13,174 nt of DNA, taken from contig VERK01000038.1 in NCBI GenBank assembly GCA_018882725.1, positions 1-13,174 on the forward strand. The letters run 5' to 3'. Positions 1-8,239 of the stretch are shown here, piece after piece; the stretch's first letter is position 1, and each line of letters starts with the position of its first letter. The translations under genes were made by a program, and so were the position numbers. This DNA is from Actinomycetota bacterium. GTDB lineage: Bacteria > Actinomycetota > Acidimicrobiia > Acidimicrobiales > Ilumatobacteraceae. The notes under the pieces are model-generated. The model ran no database searches. It was given only the letters and a program-made list of their open reading frames with translations, and was not told the DNA's origin.

Positions 1-1
1 C

Positions 2-367
2 GGCCACACCGACCAGATCATCGTGATGTACGCCGGAAAAATTGTCGAGATCGCCCCTACTGCCACGTTGTTCTCGAAGATGAAGATGCCGTACACCGAA
101 GCGCTCTTCCAGAGCATTCCGAAACTCGAGGAGCCCAGCCACACGCGGCTCACGACGATCGGTGGTCGCCCACCGAATCTCGTCTCCCCCCCGTCGGGCT
201 GCCGCTTCAGTCCGCGTTGTCCGTACGCCACCGACACGTGCTCCACGGTCGAGCCCGAACTTCAACAGGCCGAACCGGGCCACTACTTCGCCTGCCATCA
301 CCCGGTGGGTTCCGATCGCTGGAACGAAGTTCAAGTTTCACTGGGTCGTCGTTCGGGAGGACACTGA
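2..367 (+). CDS. Oligopeptide/dipeptide ABC transporter ATP-binding protein, C-terminal part only
   Basis: The gene is cut by the left edge of the window. The first complete codon in frame is at position 2 and the TGA stop is at 365-367, leaving about 121 residues. The visible part starts just after the H-loop of the nucleotide-binding domain, in the stretch reading HTDQIIVMYAGKIVEIAP. It continues into the C-terminal region peculiar to peptide-importer ATPases (OppD/DppD/OppF/DppF), with the signature PPSGCRFSPRCPYATDTC and then FACHHP. The four cysteine codons are at 200, 218, 239 and 293. Walker A, signature and Walker B motifs lie outside the window. The stop overlaps the ATG of the next ATPase (TGATG), so the two are translationally coupled. 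Because a second ATPase follows directly, this is probably the DppD/OppD-type partner. The substrate (peptide, nickel or other) cannot be told from this fragment. Confidence 0.93.
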   Translation, partial: GHTDQIIVMYAGKIVEIAPTATLFSKMKMPYTEALFQSIPKLEEPSHTRLTTIGGRPPNLVSPPSGCRFSPRCPYATDTCSTVEPELQQAEPGHYFACHHPVGSDRWNEVQVSLGRRSGGH

Positions 368-1392
368 TGGCTGGTACCGGTCAGGCCCATCTCCGCGGCG
401 ACGCACTCTTGTCGGTTCGCGACCTCGTGGTCGAGTTCCCGGTCGGCCGCACCGGCTTGAAGGTCAACGCTGTGTCGGGCATTTCGTTCGACGCTCAGAA
501 GGGCGAGACCCTCGGCATCGTCGGCGAATCGGGTTGCGGCAAGAGCACCACCGGTCGCGCCATCATGCAGATTCCTCGCCCCAAGAGCGGCGAGGTCACG
601 TTCGACGGCCAGAACCTCATGCAGGCCGACGCCGAGACCATCCGTCGTCTGCGCACCAATATCCAGATGATCTTCCAGGACCCCATCTCGTCGCTCAACC
701 CGCGACGCAGCGTCCGCGACATCGTGCTCGAACCACTCAACATCTGGAAGGTCGGCACCAAGGAAGAGCGCCTCGCTCGCGTGAACAAGGTTCTCGAAGA
801 CGTTGGCATCGACCCGGCCGTGGCCGCCGACCGCCGCGCGTACCAGTTCAGCGGTGGACAGTGCCAGCGCATCAGTATCGCCCGCGCCCTCGTTCTCGAG
901 CCGAAGATGATCATCTGCGACGAGCCGGTGTCGGCCCTCGACGTGAGTGTGCAGGCACAGGTGCTCAATCTCCTCGAAGATCTCAAGCGCGACTACAGCC
1001 TCACGCTCATGTTCATCGCTCACGACCTGGCCGTGGTGAAGAACATCTCCGATCGCGTGGCTGTGATGTATCTGGGCAAGATGTGCGAAATCGCACCGAG
1101 CGACGACCTCTACCGGGCCCCGGCGCACCACTACACCAACGTGTTGCTGTCGAGTATCCCGGTGGCCGATCCGACCGTCACCGTGGCCTCGCATCGCGTG
1201 CAAGGTGAACCGCCCTCACCGGTGTTGCCGCCCTCGGGATGCCGCTTCAACCCACGTTGCCCGGCTGCCACCGATCGATGCCGTACGGAGGAGCCGCAAA
1301 TTCGCGAAGTGGCTCCCAACCATTTCGTGGCCTGCCACCATCCGATTCACGGCGGCGAAGCTCCGGTGACGGTACGTACTAGCGGTTCTTGA
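367..1392 (+). CDS. Oligopeptide/dipeptide ABC transporter ATP-binding protein (DppF/OppF type)
   Basis: This 341-residue protein is a complete peptide-importer ATPase that would hydrolyse ATP on the cytoplasmic side to drive uptake. Walker A is GESGCGKST (residues 53-61). The Q-loop glutamine is Q104 in MIFQDPISSLNP. The ABC signature is FSGGQCQR (161-168), Walker B is MIICDEP (181-187) and the H-loop histidine is H219 in FIAHD. The C-terminal extension typical of the Opp/Dpp family, PPSGCRFNPRCPAATDRC, lies at 288-305 with a fourth cysteine at C323. Structures of related importers have shown an iron-sulphur cluster on such cysteines. In the signature, C166 sits where a glutamine or methionine is commoner. 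The ATG at 367 overlaps the previous stop; the frame is open further upstream, but that stretch reads over the preceding gene and is rejected. The 3' end overlaps the convergent enoyl-CoA hydratase gene by 14 bases. Confidence 0.96.
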   Translation: MAGTGQAHLRGDALLSVRDLVVEFPVGRTGLKVNAVSGISFDAQKGETLGIVGESGCGKSTTGRAIMQIPRPKSGEVTFDGQNLMQADAETIRRLRTNIQMIFQDPISSLNPRRSVRDIVLEPLNIWKVGTKEERLARVNKVLEDVGIDPAVAADRRAYQFSGGQCQRISIARALVLEPKMIICDEPVSALDVSVQAQVLNLLEDLKRDYSLTLMFIAHDLAVVKNISDRVAVMYLGKMCEIAPSDDLYRAPAHHYTNVLLSSIPVADPTVTVASHRVQGEPPSPVLPPSGCRFNPRCPAATDRCRTEEPQIREVAPNHFVACHHPIHGGEAPVTVRTSGS

Positions 1393-2185
1393 ACACGGGC
1401 GCGCGCTTCTCCATGAACGCGCGCATCGCTTCACGTGCATCATCGGTGTGCGACGACATGATCTGCTGACGATTCTCCAAGTCGATCGCCGCCTGCATAC
1501 CCGGAATCTCGAGGGCCGACCACATGGCTTCCTTGGTGAGCGACACTCCGAAGGGCGTGTTGGCGATCACCTGATCGGCCTTGGCCAGAGCCGCTTCCAT
1601 GAGTTGATCGTCAGCGACCACGTCGACGAGCAACCCGATCCGCAACGCTTCGGCCGAGTCGAAGATTCGGCCGGTCAACATGAGCTCTTGTGCCCGAGAC
1701 GCACCCACGATGCGCGGCAAGAGCCACGACGTACCGATGTCGCACGCCGAGAATCCGATGCGAACGAACGCCACGTTGAACTTCGACGACTGGCCACCCA
1801 GGCGAATATCGCTGGCGAGCACCAGGGCCAATCCACCGCCCGAGGCGGCACCGTTCACCGCCGCGATGATGGGCTGTGGGAGTGCACGCATGTGGGTGAC
1901 GAGGCTCGCGATGTGCTTCTGTGTGGCCAGGCCGCGCTGGGTGGGTCCGAGGTGAGCCGAGTGCGGCGGATCGCCGTAGCCCGTGAGGTCGAGCCCGGCG
2001 CAAAAGCCGCGGCCCGCACCGGTGAGAATCACGACGCGACATTCGGAGTCGACCGCGATGCGGTCGAGATGGGCGTGCAGATCACTCACGAGTTCGGACG
2101 TGAGTGCGTTCAATCGGTCGGGCCGATTCAGACGCAGGACTTCTACACCGGGCTGGGGCTTTTCGACCACGATCACTGAGCTCAT
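1379..2185 (-). CDS. Enoyl-CoA hydratase/isomerase family protein
   Basis: The 268-residue product has the crotonase fold, whose members act on acyl-CoA thioesters, usually in fatty-acid breakdown in the cytoplasm. The substrate-binding motif LNRPDRLNALT is at 19-29. The two oxyanion-hole segments are GRGFCAGLDL (58-67) and AVNGAASGGGLAL (109-121). The two catalytic glutamates of classical enoyl-CoA hydratase seem absent: alanine (A120) stands at the first position and phenylalanine (F140) at the second. Instead there is an aspartate, D149, in the stretch SACDIGTSWLLPR, near where dienoyl-CoA isomerases have a catalytic aspartate. The reaction is therefore uncertain: hydratase, isomerase or other. 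I chose the ATG at 2185-2183, from which the conserved fold begins almost at once; a TTG 11 codons upstream is possible. A GGAAGG about 13 bases upstream of the ATG could serve as a weak ribosome site. The gene stands alone on this strand and diverges from the glycosyltransferase operon. Confidence 0.93.
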   Translation of the reverse strand: MSSVIVVEKPQPGVEVLRLNRPDRLNALTSELVSDLHAHLDRIAVDSECRVVILTGAGRGFCAGLDLTGYGDPPHSAHLGPTQRGLATQKHIASLVTHMRALPQPIIAAVNGAASGGGLALVLASDIRLGGQSSKFNVAFVRIGFSACDIGTSWLLPRIVGASRAQELMLTGRIFDSAEALRIGLLVDVVADDQLMEAALAKADQVIANTPFGVSLTKEAMWSALEIPGMQAAIDLENRQQIMSSHTDDAREAMRAFMEKRAPVFKNR

Positions 2186-2262
2186 CTCCGCAGTTTGGCC
2201 TTCCCGGAGCCTTCCCAACGCATCGTGTTAGCGTCTCCTTGCTCGCTTCGGCTGGCCGACCC
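2186..2262. promoter_or_regulatory. Divergent intergenic region between the enoyl-CoA hydratase and mannosyltransferase genes
   Basis: These 77 bases separate two divergent starts, so they should hold promoters for both. On the + strand TAGCGT at 2229-2234 fits the loose actinobacterial -10 pattern TANNNT and would give a leader of roughly 20 bases before the ATG at 2263. I see no clear -35 element, no operator-like palindrome, and no convincing -10 for the - strand gene. The assignment rests mostly on position. Confidence 0.3.
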
Positions 2263-3486
2263 ATGAACGATTCGCGCGACTCACTCGTCTGGCGACTGGC
2301 CCTCCGGCACGCCACCATCGCCTACATCGTGTCGCGCCTGTGCGTCATCGCCGGGGCGGCCATCGTCGGCGCCGAACTGCGAGCTGACGACAACAAGATC
2401 CGCGAACGACTGATCTGGGGCTACTTCACCAAACCCGACCCGCACGCGCGCGAGGCCGTGCTCCCCCGCTCGGCTACGTCGATGATCCTCGACGTTCTCA
2501 CGTCATGGGACGGCATTTGGTACATGCGCATCGTGCGCCGGGGCTACCCCGAGTTCGTACCCGCCGGCATCACGTACGACGACCCCGAGGCCCGGGTCGC
2601 CTTCTTCCCGGCGTACCCCGGACTCGTTCGCGCTGTCGACCGAGTTCTCCCCGGCGGCGACACCTTCGCCGCACTGTTCGTGAACCTGTTGCTCGGCGCG
2701 GTCTTCATCGTTCTAGTTGGTCTTCTCACTCGCGCTTGGTTCGGCGCCGAGCACGCGCGGGTGGCCATGGTCCTCACTGCGATCTTCCCTGGCAGTTTCG
2801 TGCTGTCGTTCGCCTACAGCGAAGCCCTCCTCCTCGTATTGGCGGCGGCGTGTCTGTTGGCCCTCACCCGCGAGAAGTGGTTACTGGCCGGCCTGCTGGC
2901 CGCTGTGGCCACCACGACTCGACCCAATGGCATCGCCGTGGTCGCCGCCTGCGCCATCGCATCACTCATCGCCATCAGAACCAAACGTCAATGGTCATCC
3001 CTCGTCGCACCTCTGCTCGCACCGGTCGGATTCCTCTTCTTCCAGTGGTGGATCGATCGCCACACCGGCGAGTCGCGCGTGTGGTTCCGCGTGCAGGGTG
3101 AGGCCTGGAAAGAAGGAGCGTCGTTCGGCCTCACGGCTATCCGCAACACCCTCGAAGCGTTCACCAAACCGCTCACCTCGCCTACCGACCTCATCACGGC
3201 GGTGTCGTTCCTGTGCACCATTTTCTTGGTCTGGATCGCCTGGCGCCGCGGACTGCCTCCGGTGGCCGCCGCGTACAGCGCGGTGATCGTGGCCCTCATG
3301 CTTCTGCCCGCCACCGTCACGGCTCGGCCGCGCTTTTTGTTCACGGCCTTTCCGCTCGTGATCGTGGCCGCTCTGTGGCTCGACACTGACAAGCGCAAGC
3401 ATTGGTGGCCATACGTGATGGCCACGTCCGGCGCCGGGTTGGTCGCCCTCACCGCGCTGTACGGCGTGTACGGAGCGATCCCTTGA
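2263..3486 (+). CDS. PIG-V-like GT-C mannosyltransferase, integral membrane
   Basis: The 407-residue protein is a multispanning membrane glycosyltransferase resembling the PIG-V family, which transfers mannose from polyprenyl/dolichyl-phosphate-mannose on the outer face of the membrane. The hallmark WDGIWYMRIVRRGYP (82-96) is the acidic first extracytoplasmic loop. It is followed by AFFPAYPGLVRA (113-124), the membrane stretch FPGSFVLSFAYSEALLLVL (175-193) with its conserved YSE, TRPNG (219-223) and a late TARPRFLF (353-360). I count about eight to ten hydrophobic segments, the first at about 18-37. The ATG at 2263 is the first in-frame start near the family's usual N-terminus; a good ribosome site is not obvious, and an upstream GTG at 2227 is possible. 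The stop overlaps the TTG start of the AftD-like gene, making this the first gene of a three-gene operon. The acceptor is unknown; mannose as donor sugar is inferred from the family. Confidence 0.88.
   Translation: MNDSRDSLVWRLALRHATIAYIVSRLCVIAGAAIVGAELRADDNKIRERLIWGYFTKPDPHAREAVLPRSATSMILDVLTSWDGIWYMRIVRRGYPEFVPAGITYDDPEARVAFFPAYPGLVRAVDRVLPGGDTFAALFVNLLLGAVFIVLVGLLTRAWFGAEHARVAMVLTAIFPGSFVLSFAYSEALLLVLAAACLLALTREKWLLAGLLAAVATTTRPNGIAVVAACAIASLIAIRTKRQWSSLVAPLLAPVGFLFFQWWIDRHTGESRVWFRVQGEAWKEGASFGLTAIRNTLEAFTKPLTSPTDLITAVSFLCTIFLVWIAWRRGLPPVAAAYSAVIVALMLLPATVTARPRFLFTAFPLVIVAALWLDTDKRKHWWPYVMATSGAGLVALTALYGVYGAIP
3472..3475 (+). promoter_or_regulatory. Ribosome binding site that sets a TTG start for the AftD-like gene
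   Basis: GGAG lies seven bases before the TTG at 3483. The next in-frame candidate, GTG at 3495, would be 19 bases away, too far. The TTG also overlaps the upstream TGA as TTGA, the same coupling style seen at other junctions here. This decides the start of the AftD-like protein. Confidence 0.65.
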
Positions 3487-6400
3487 GCCAACGAGTGCGC
3501 CGGATCTTTCTTCTGGCCGCCCTCGCCTACATCCCGTTGCTGGCGAGTGCACCGGGTCGTGTACCCGGTGACACCAAGTTGTATCTGTACCTCGATCCGG
3601 GGCGATTGATCTCCGACTCGATCTGGTCGTGGGATGCACGCCAACTTGGCGGCTGGGTGCCGCACCAGAACGTCGGGTACCTGTGGCCTTCCGGTCCGTT
3701 CTACGCGGTGTTCGATTGGCTCGGCGTTCCGGACTGGATCACCCATCGACTCTGGACCGGATCACTCCTCTTGTTGGCCGGCCTCGGTGTTCTCTGGCTG
3801 GCGCGGGTGCTGCGTCTGTCGCCCACCGCTGGATTGTGCGCCGCGATTCTCTACCAACTCTCGCCGTACGTGCTGCCCTACATCTCGCGCACCTCGGCGC
3901 TGCTGTTGCCCTGGGCGCTCCTCGGTTGGCTCATCGGAGTCACCATCCGCATCGCTGAACGACGTGAAGCCCGACTGATCGGTCTCTTCGGACTCTTGAT
4001 CGCGTCGACTGGCGGGCTCAACGCCACCGCTCTCTTGATGATCGCCCCAGCTCCGATCATCTGGTTCGTGGCAACTTCCCGGGGCCAGTCGTGGCGGCGA
4101 ATCGCGTCCACGCTGTCGATTCTCGGTGTCGTCGGATTGGGCGCCAGTGCGTGGTGGTTGGCCGGTCTGCGCGTGCAAGGGGCCAACGGTGCCGCCGTGC
4201 TCTCGTACAGCGAGACGTTGGTGTCGACCGCGGCGACGTCGAGTTCGATCGAAGTACTGCGCGGCCTCGGTTACTGGCTCTTCTACGACCGCAACCACGT
4301 GGTCGCTCTCACGTCGGCGGCCACGCCGTACATGGGCAACCTCTTCGTGATCGCCGCCGCCTTCGCCATCGTCGTGCTCGGACTCCGCGGACTTCGCTGG
4401 CTGCGCACCGAGGCGCGCCGCCCTCTGGTGACCATGTTGCTGGTCGGTGCCGTGCTCGCCGTCGGCCCGTATCCATTCGACGACCCGTCACTCTTGTGGA
4501 AACCGGCCACCGACAATCCGACCAGTGCACTGAGCCTGGCTCTCCGTTCGTCCACCCGCGCAGTGCCACTCGTGATCCTCGCGCTCGTCATCGGAGCCGG
4601 CCTCTCACTCGAGCATCTCGCTCGCAATCGTCGTCGCACCCATGTGGTCGCCCCGGCTCTGGCTCTCGTGATCGCCGTCGTCAACCTGCCGGCACTGGTC
4701 GGTGGACGACTCGTCGATCCGGTCATGGAACGGCCGAACGATCTTCCCTCGGCGTGGACAGAAGTCGCCGATTACCTCGACGCGCGCGTGGACGCCGGCT
4801 TCACGGGTTCGGTGCTGTTGGTGCCAGGCATCGAATCGGCGGCGTACCGCTGGGGCTACACCGTCGATCCGATTCTTCCCGGACTCACCAAGAAGCGATT
4901 GCTGAGTCGCGATTGGCTGCCACTCGGGAGCGCCCCGCACATGGACCTTCTCTACGCGCTCGACGACGCGTTCCAGAACGGCGACATCGACCCGGCTGCG
5001 GTGGCCCCAGTTGCTCGACTTCTCGGCGCCGACACCGTGATGGTCGTGAACAGCCACCAGTACGAGAGGTTCGGCACCATCTCACCGGCGCGCACCGCAT
5101 CGCTCGCTCTCGACCACGCCGTCGGCCTCACGCATCTCGCCGACTTCGGATCGCCCGAGATCAACACCAGCCCGCTCTGGTCGGCTGAAGACACGTTGTA
5201 TCCGGCCACACCACTTCCCGAGATCAGCCTGTACGCGGTGGAAGGCGCGAGTGGCGCCGACCGCGTACTGGAGAACCCGACCGTGGTTCTGGCCGACGGA
5301 ACCGGGCTCGTCGACATCGCTCCGCTCGTGAGCGGACCCATTCTCACCGCGGCGGCGCTCGACGACCGGTCGCTACAACGAGCCCTCGAATTCGCACCCG
5401 ACCTGGTGATCACCGATTCGAACCGCAAACGAGCCCACCACTGGCGCAGTTCACAAGAGGTATGGGGTGCAACCGAATCACTCGACGGTGTGATCTCCAC
5501 CGCCGACGTCTTCGATCAACGATTGCCGGTCTTCCCCGATCAGACGTCCGACGATCAGACGATCGTCGCGCCGTCCGACATCACCGCGCGGGCCACGGCG
5601 TACGGCTACGAACTCACGTACCGACCCGAAGCGCGTCCGTCGATGGCCGTCGACGGAGACCCGACCACGGCGTGGGTGGTGGGCGAACGGCGTGATCCAC
5701 GCGGCCAGATCATCACCCTCGAAGCCCAACAACCTCTCGACGTACTCGACCTCGTCCCGGCCGACTCCGATCGACGCATCACTCGCATTTCCGTGCGGGT
5801 CGACGGCGGCCCATGGTCGGCTCACGACACCAACGGCACCTCCCGTATCGAACTCGAACCCTCGGGTCGCATCGTCGACGTACGCATCGATGACGTCACC
5901 GCGGGTGGAACCGGAGGGGTCGGCTGGGCCGAGATGGTCCCGATCGATCGGAGTCGGGCCGAGTTCGTGCGCGCACCTCTCGCATCGACCCTTCCCGCCA
6001 ACAACGCTCCCACGAGTTGGATCTTCACACGGCTCACGGGCGACCCGGTCGATCCGTGGCGCAGCGATCCCGAAACAGCGATCCGTCGCCTCTTCGACTC
6101 ACCTCGCGACGAGTCGGTTGTCATCGAGGCGATGGTGCGCATCGATGCTGGTTCATCGTCATTGCTTCCCGATCTGACGGCGAGCACGGTGCTGTCGCGG
6201 GCCGCACTGCCGTGGCACGCCATCGACGGCGACGACCGCACCGCGTGGTTCCCCGCGGTGGGCGATGTGACGCCTTCACTCACGGTGCCCGTGATGGCCG
6301 ACATGGTGTCGGTACGACTCACCGGCGGCGCATCGCTGCGGGCCCGAGTCGACGACACAGTCATCGACGTCACGAATCTCGGTGACGGAAACTTCGACAT

Positions 6401-7478
6401 CGTGGTTCCGGCCGGGACGCGCGCGATCACCCTTCTTCTCGACCCGTCCGGCGCGACGCCCCGCCGCGACAGCCGAACCGGCGACCTGATCACCCCACCA
6501 GTCGGAATCGTCGAGATCATCGGTTCGGAATCGATCGATCTCGGCGAGTCGTTCAGCGTCGATTGCCGCGACGACGTTCTCACTCTGGACGGTCGGGCGA
6601 TCGAGTTGAGTCTGACCGGAACACTCGGCGACGTCGTGGCCCAACGTCCGATCGCGGCCACCGCCTGCGGAGAACCGATCTCGCTCGCGACAGGCGATCA
6701 CCGCCTCGAGGCCGGCCCGAGCCGCCGATCGGGTTGGAACATCGACCAGATCGTGCTGCGCTCCACAAACGCACGATTCGCATCGGTCTCGTCGGGTGAT
6801 TCCGATGTCGTGGCCGAGGTCGATCGGGCCAACCGCACGTACACGGTTCCCCCGTGCCCCAAGGGCTGCTGGCTCGAGACCCGCGATGGCTGGAACACCG
6901 GTTGGTCGGCGACGATCGACGGCTCCGCGCTCGAAGAACCCGTCGCATCGGGAGGTGGACGCACCACCTGGTGGCTCGAGCCATCCGACAACAGTCGAAC
7001 GATCGAAACGTCGTGGACACCGCAGCGCACACTGTGGTTCGGTCTCGGACTGTCACTGCTCACCGTGTTGTTGTGCTGCGCACTCGCGGTGTGGCCGGCT
7101 CGCCGACGCGCTGCCATCGCGACCCAGACCTCTGCTCCCATCGTCGGCTCTCGTGCTTCGCAGCCACGCCGACTGGCCCTCACGACGGCCGTCATCACCG
7201 CCGTCGTGGTCGGTCCACTCTGGGCAGTCGTTCCGCTCGTCCTGGCCCGCAAGAACTTCGCCACCTGGGCTCGGCGAGTCGGTGTAGCACTCATCGTGCT
7301 GGCCGGCCTGTTCGTGTTCGCCCAACAGATCCGCACCGGTGCCGATCCCGGATTCGGTTGGCCATCGGTGTTCCGACGTGCGCATCGACCGGCCCTGGTC
7401 GGCCTGATCCTCGTCACCCTGGGCTGGTGGGGACAGTCGAACGCCAGCGACTCGCACCGTAGGATGAGCGACTCGTGA
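3483..7478 (+). CDS. AftD-like alpha-(1->3)-arabinofuranosyltransferase (GT-C, DUF3367-type)
   Basis: The 1331-residue product is close in length to mycobacterial AftD (about 1400), which adds branching arabinofuranose to arabinogalactan and lipoarabinomannan outside the membrane, using decaprenyl-phospho-arabinose. After one N-terminal helix (7-23) comes the first outer loop with acidic residues D30 and D38 (GDTKLYLYLDP), where GT-C enzymes keep their catalytic acid. The family-like stretch NVGYLWPSGPFYAVFDWLG (63-81) follows. About ten more helices run to residue 404. A large extracytoplasmic region (about 405-1180) contains two related carbohydrate-binding-like segments, AVDGDPTTAWVVG (722-734) and AIDGDDRTAWFPA (913-925), resembling F5/8-type modules. 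It ends with CWLETRDGWNTGWSATIDG (1129-1147), typical of the AftD C-terminal domain. Four C-terminal helices follow (about 1184-1204, 1233-1255, 1266-1282, 1303-1317). The start is TTG with a good ribosome site, and the stop overlaps the next gene's GTG. The sugar specificity is inferred. Confidence 0.88.
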   Translation: MSQRVRRIFLLAALAYIPLLASAPGRVPGDTKLYLYLDPGRLISDSIWSWDARQLGGWVPHQNVGYLWPSGPFYAVFDWLGVPDWITHRLWTGSLLLLAGLGVLWLARVLRLSPTAGLCAAILYQLSPYVLPYISRTSALLLPWALLGWLIGVTIRIAERREARLIGLFGLLIASTGGLNATALLMIAPAPIIWFVATSRGQSWRRIASTLSILGVVGLGASAWWLAGLRVQGANGAAVLSYSETLVSTAATSSSIEVLRGLGYWLFYDRNHVVALTSAATPYMGNLFVIAAAFAIVVLGLRGLRWLRTEARRPLVTMLLVGAVLAVGPYPFDDPSLLWKPATDNPTSALSLALRSSTRAVPLVILALVIGAGLSLEHLARNRRRTHVVAPALALVIAVVNLPALVGGRLVDPVMERPNDLPSAWTEVADYLDARVDAGFTGSVLLVPGIESAAYRWGYTVDPILPGLTKKRLLSRDWLPLGSAPHMDLLYALDDAFQNGDIDPAAVAPVARLLGADTVMVVNSHQYERFGTISPARTASLALDHAVGLTHLADFGSPEINTSPLWSAEDTLYPATPLPEISLYAVEGASGADRVLENPTVVLADGTGLVDIAPLVSGPILTAAALDDRSLQRALEFAPDLVITDSNRKRAHHWRSSQEVWGATESLDGVISTADVFDQRLPVFPDQTSDDQTIVAPSDITARATAYGYELTYRPEARPSMAVDGDPTTAWVVGERRDPRGQIITLEAQQPLDVLDLVPADSDRRITRISVRVDGGPWSAHDTNGTSRIELEPSGRIVDVRIDDVTAGGTGGVGWAEMVPIDRSRAEFVRAPLASTLPANNAPTSWIFTRLTGDPVDPWRSDPETAIRRLFDSPRDESVVIEAMVRIDAGSSSLLPDLTASTVLSRAALPWHAIDGDDRTAWFPAVGDVTPSLTVPVMADMVSVRLTGGASLRARVDDTVIDVTNLGDGNFDIVVPAGTRAITLLLDPSGATPRRDSRTGDLITPPVGIVEIIGSESIDLGESFSVDCRDDVLTLDGRAIELSLTGTLGDVVAQRPIAATACGEPISLATGDHRLEAGPSRRSGWNIDQIVLRSTNARFASVSSGDSDVVAEVDRANRTYTVPPCPKGCWLETRDGWNTGWSATIDGSALEEPVASGGGRTTWWLEPSDNSRTIETSWTPQRTLWFGLGLSLLTVLLCCALAVWPARRRAAIATQTSAPIVGSRASQPRRLALTTAVITAVVVGPLWAVVPLVLARKNFATWARRVGVALIVLAGLFVFAQQIRTGADPGFGWPSVFRRAHRPALVGLILVTLGWWGQSNASDSHRRMSDS

Positions 7479-8218
7479 GCGCACAACCGTTTCCCTGTCT
7501 CTCGGTCGTGGTCCCGTGCTACAACGAAGAGGCCACCATCAAGACCTTGGTCGACCAAGTGTTGGCTTCGCCGTGGGTCGCCGAGATCGTGGTGGTCGAC
7601 GACGGTTCGTCCGATCGCTCACGCGACATCCTGGCCAGCCTGTCCGATCCGCGCGTGACCGTCGTTCTGCACGAACGCAATCAGGGAAAAGGTGCCGCTC
7701 TGCGCACCGGGTTCACGCGCGCCACGTCCGACTACGTGATCGTGCAGGACGCCGACCTCGAATACGACCCGGGCGAATACGGGGTACTGCTCGAACCGTT
7801 GCTCGATGATCGTGCCGATGTGGTTTTTGGTTCGCGTTTCCTCTCCGGACGCCCCCACCGCGTGCTGTATTTCTGGCACAGCATGGGGAACAAGTTCCTC
7901 ACTCTCATGTCGAACATGTTCACCGACCTGAACCTCACCGACATGGAGACCTGCTACAAGTGCTTCCGCCGCACGGTCATTCAATCGATCGCCATCGAGG
8001 AAGACCGGTTCGGGTTCGAACCCGAGATCACAGCCAAATTGGCGCGCGGCAAGTACCGCATCTACGAGGTCGGTATCTCGTACTCGGGCCGTACGTACGC
8101 CGAGGGCAAGAAGATCGGCTGGCGCGACGGTGTTCGCGCGGTGTACTGCATCATCCGCTACTCGGAAGTCGGCTCGAAGGTTCTGGGTCGCGTCGAGTCA
8201 TTGAAGAACTCGCGCTGA
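7475..8218 (+). CDS. GT2 family glycosyltransferase, probable polyprenyl-phosphate sugar synthase
   Basis: The 247-residue cytoplasmic GT-A enzyme belongs to glycosyltransferase family 2. The nucleotide-binding start is VVVPCYNEEATI (11-22), followed by VVVDDGSSDRS (39-49). The metal-binding motif is QDADLEYDP (91-99), with D92 and D94. Further blocks are GSRFLSGRPHRVLYFWHSMG and the stretch LTDMETCYKCFRR. These resemble the DPM1/dolichyl-phosphate glucosyltransferase subgroup, which moves a sugar from UDP- or GDP-sugar to polyprenyl phosphate. There is no C-terminal membrane helix, so it would act at the membrane surface. The GTG at 7475 overlaps the AftD-like stop (GTGA), with AGGA about ten bases upstream. 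Being third in the operon, it may supply a lipid-linked sugar to a GT-C enzyme encoded here. It differs clearly from the second GT2 enzyme just downstream on the other strand. The transferred sugar is unknown. Confidence 0.9.
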   Translation: MSAQPFPCLSVVVPCYNEEATIKTLVDQVLASPWVAEIVVVDDGSSDRSRDILASLSDPRVTVVLHERNQGKGAALRTGFTRATSDYVIVQDADLEYDPGEYGVLLEPLLDDRADVVFGSRFLSGRPHRVLYFWHSMGNKFLTLMSNMFTDLNLTDMETCYKCFRRTVIQSIAIEEDRFGFEPEITAKLARGKYRIYEVGISYSGRTYAEGKKIGWRDGVRAVYCIIRYSEVGSKVLGRVESLKNSR

Positions 8219-8239
8219 CTCAGGCGGCGCCGCGGAGTC
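8217..8239. terminator. Possible bidirectional hairpin at the meeting point of two convergent operons
   Basis: GACTC at 8217-8221 pairs with GAGTC at 8235-8239. Inside that, GCG (8224-8226) pairs with CGC (8231-8233) around a four-base GCGC loop, with a small internal bulge. The stem overlaps the + strand stop codon (8216-8218) and contains most of the - strand stop (8220-8222). No T-run follows on either strand, so it would be a T-less terminator of the kind proposed for GC-rich actinobacteria. A competing pairing of GGCGCC (8226-8231) with GGCGCC (8240-8245) also exists. In GC-rich DNA such stems arise by chance, so this is only a candidate. Confidence 0.35.

Noticed and set aside
331..1203. 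A 290-codon open frame on the - strand under the ABC ATPase gene.
   Set aside because: The + strand frame has all ABC motifs. This frame is histidine/arginine-rich, has no family motifs, and is a shadow of high-GC coding DNA.
1396..1425. Alternating GC runs (GCGCGC twice) inside the end of the crotonase gene that could be read as a hairpin terminator.
   Set aside because: The repeats are simple self-complementary GC strings inside coding sequence and encode ordinary residues (the MRAFMEKRAPVFK region). Chance occurrence is likely.
1448..2179. A 243-codon open frame on the + strand opposite the crotonase gene.
   Set aside because: It is antisense to a clear crotonase-fold protein, its composition is charged and low in hydrophobic residues, and nothing in it is recognisable.
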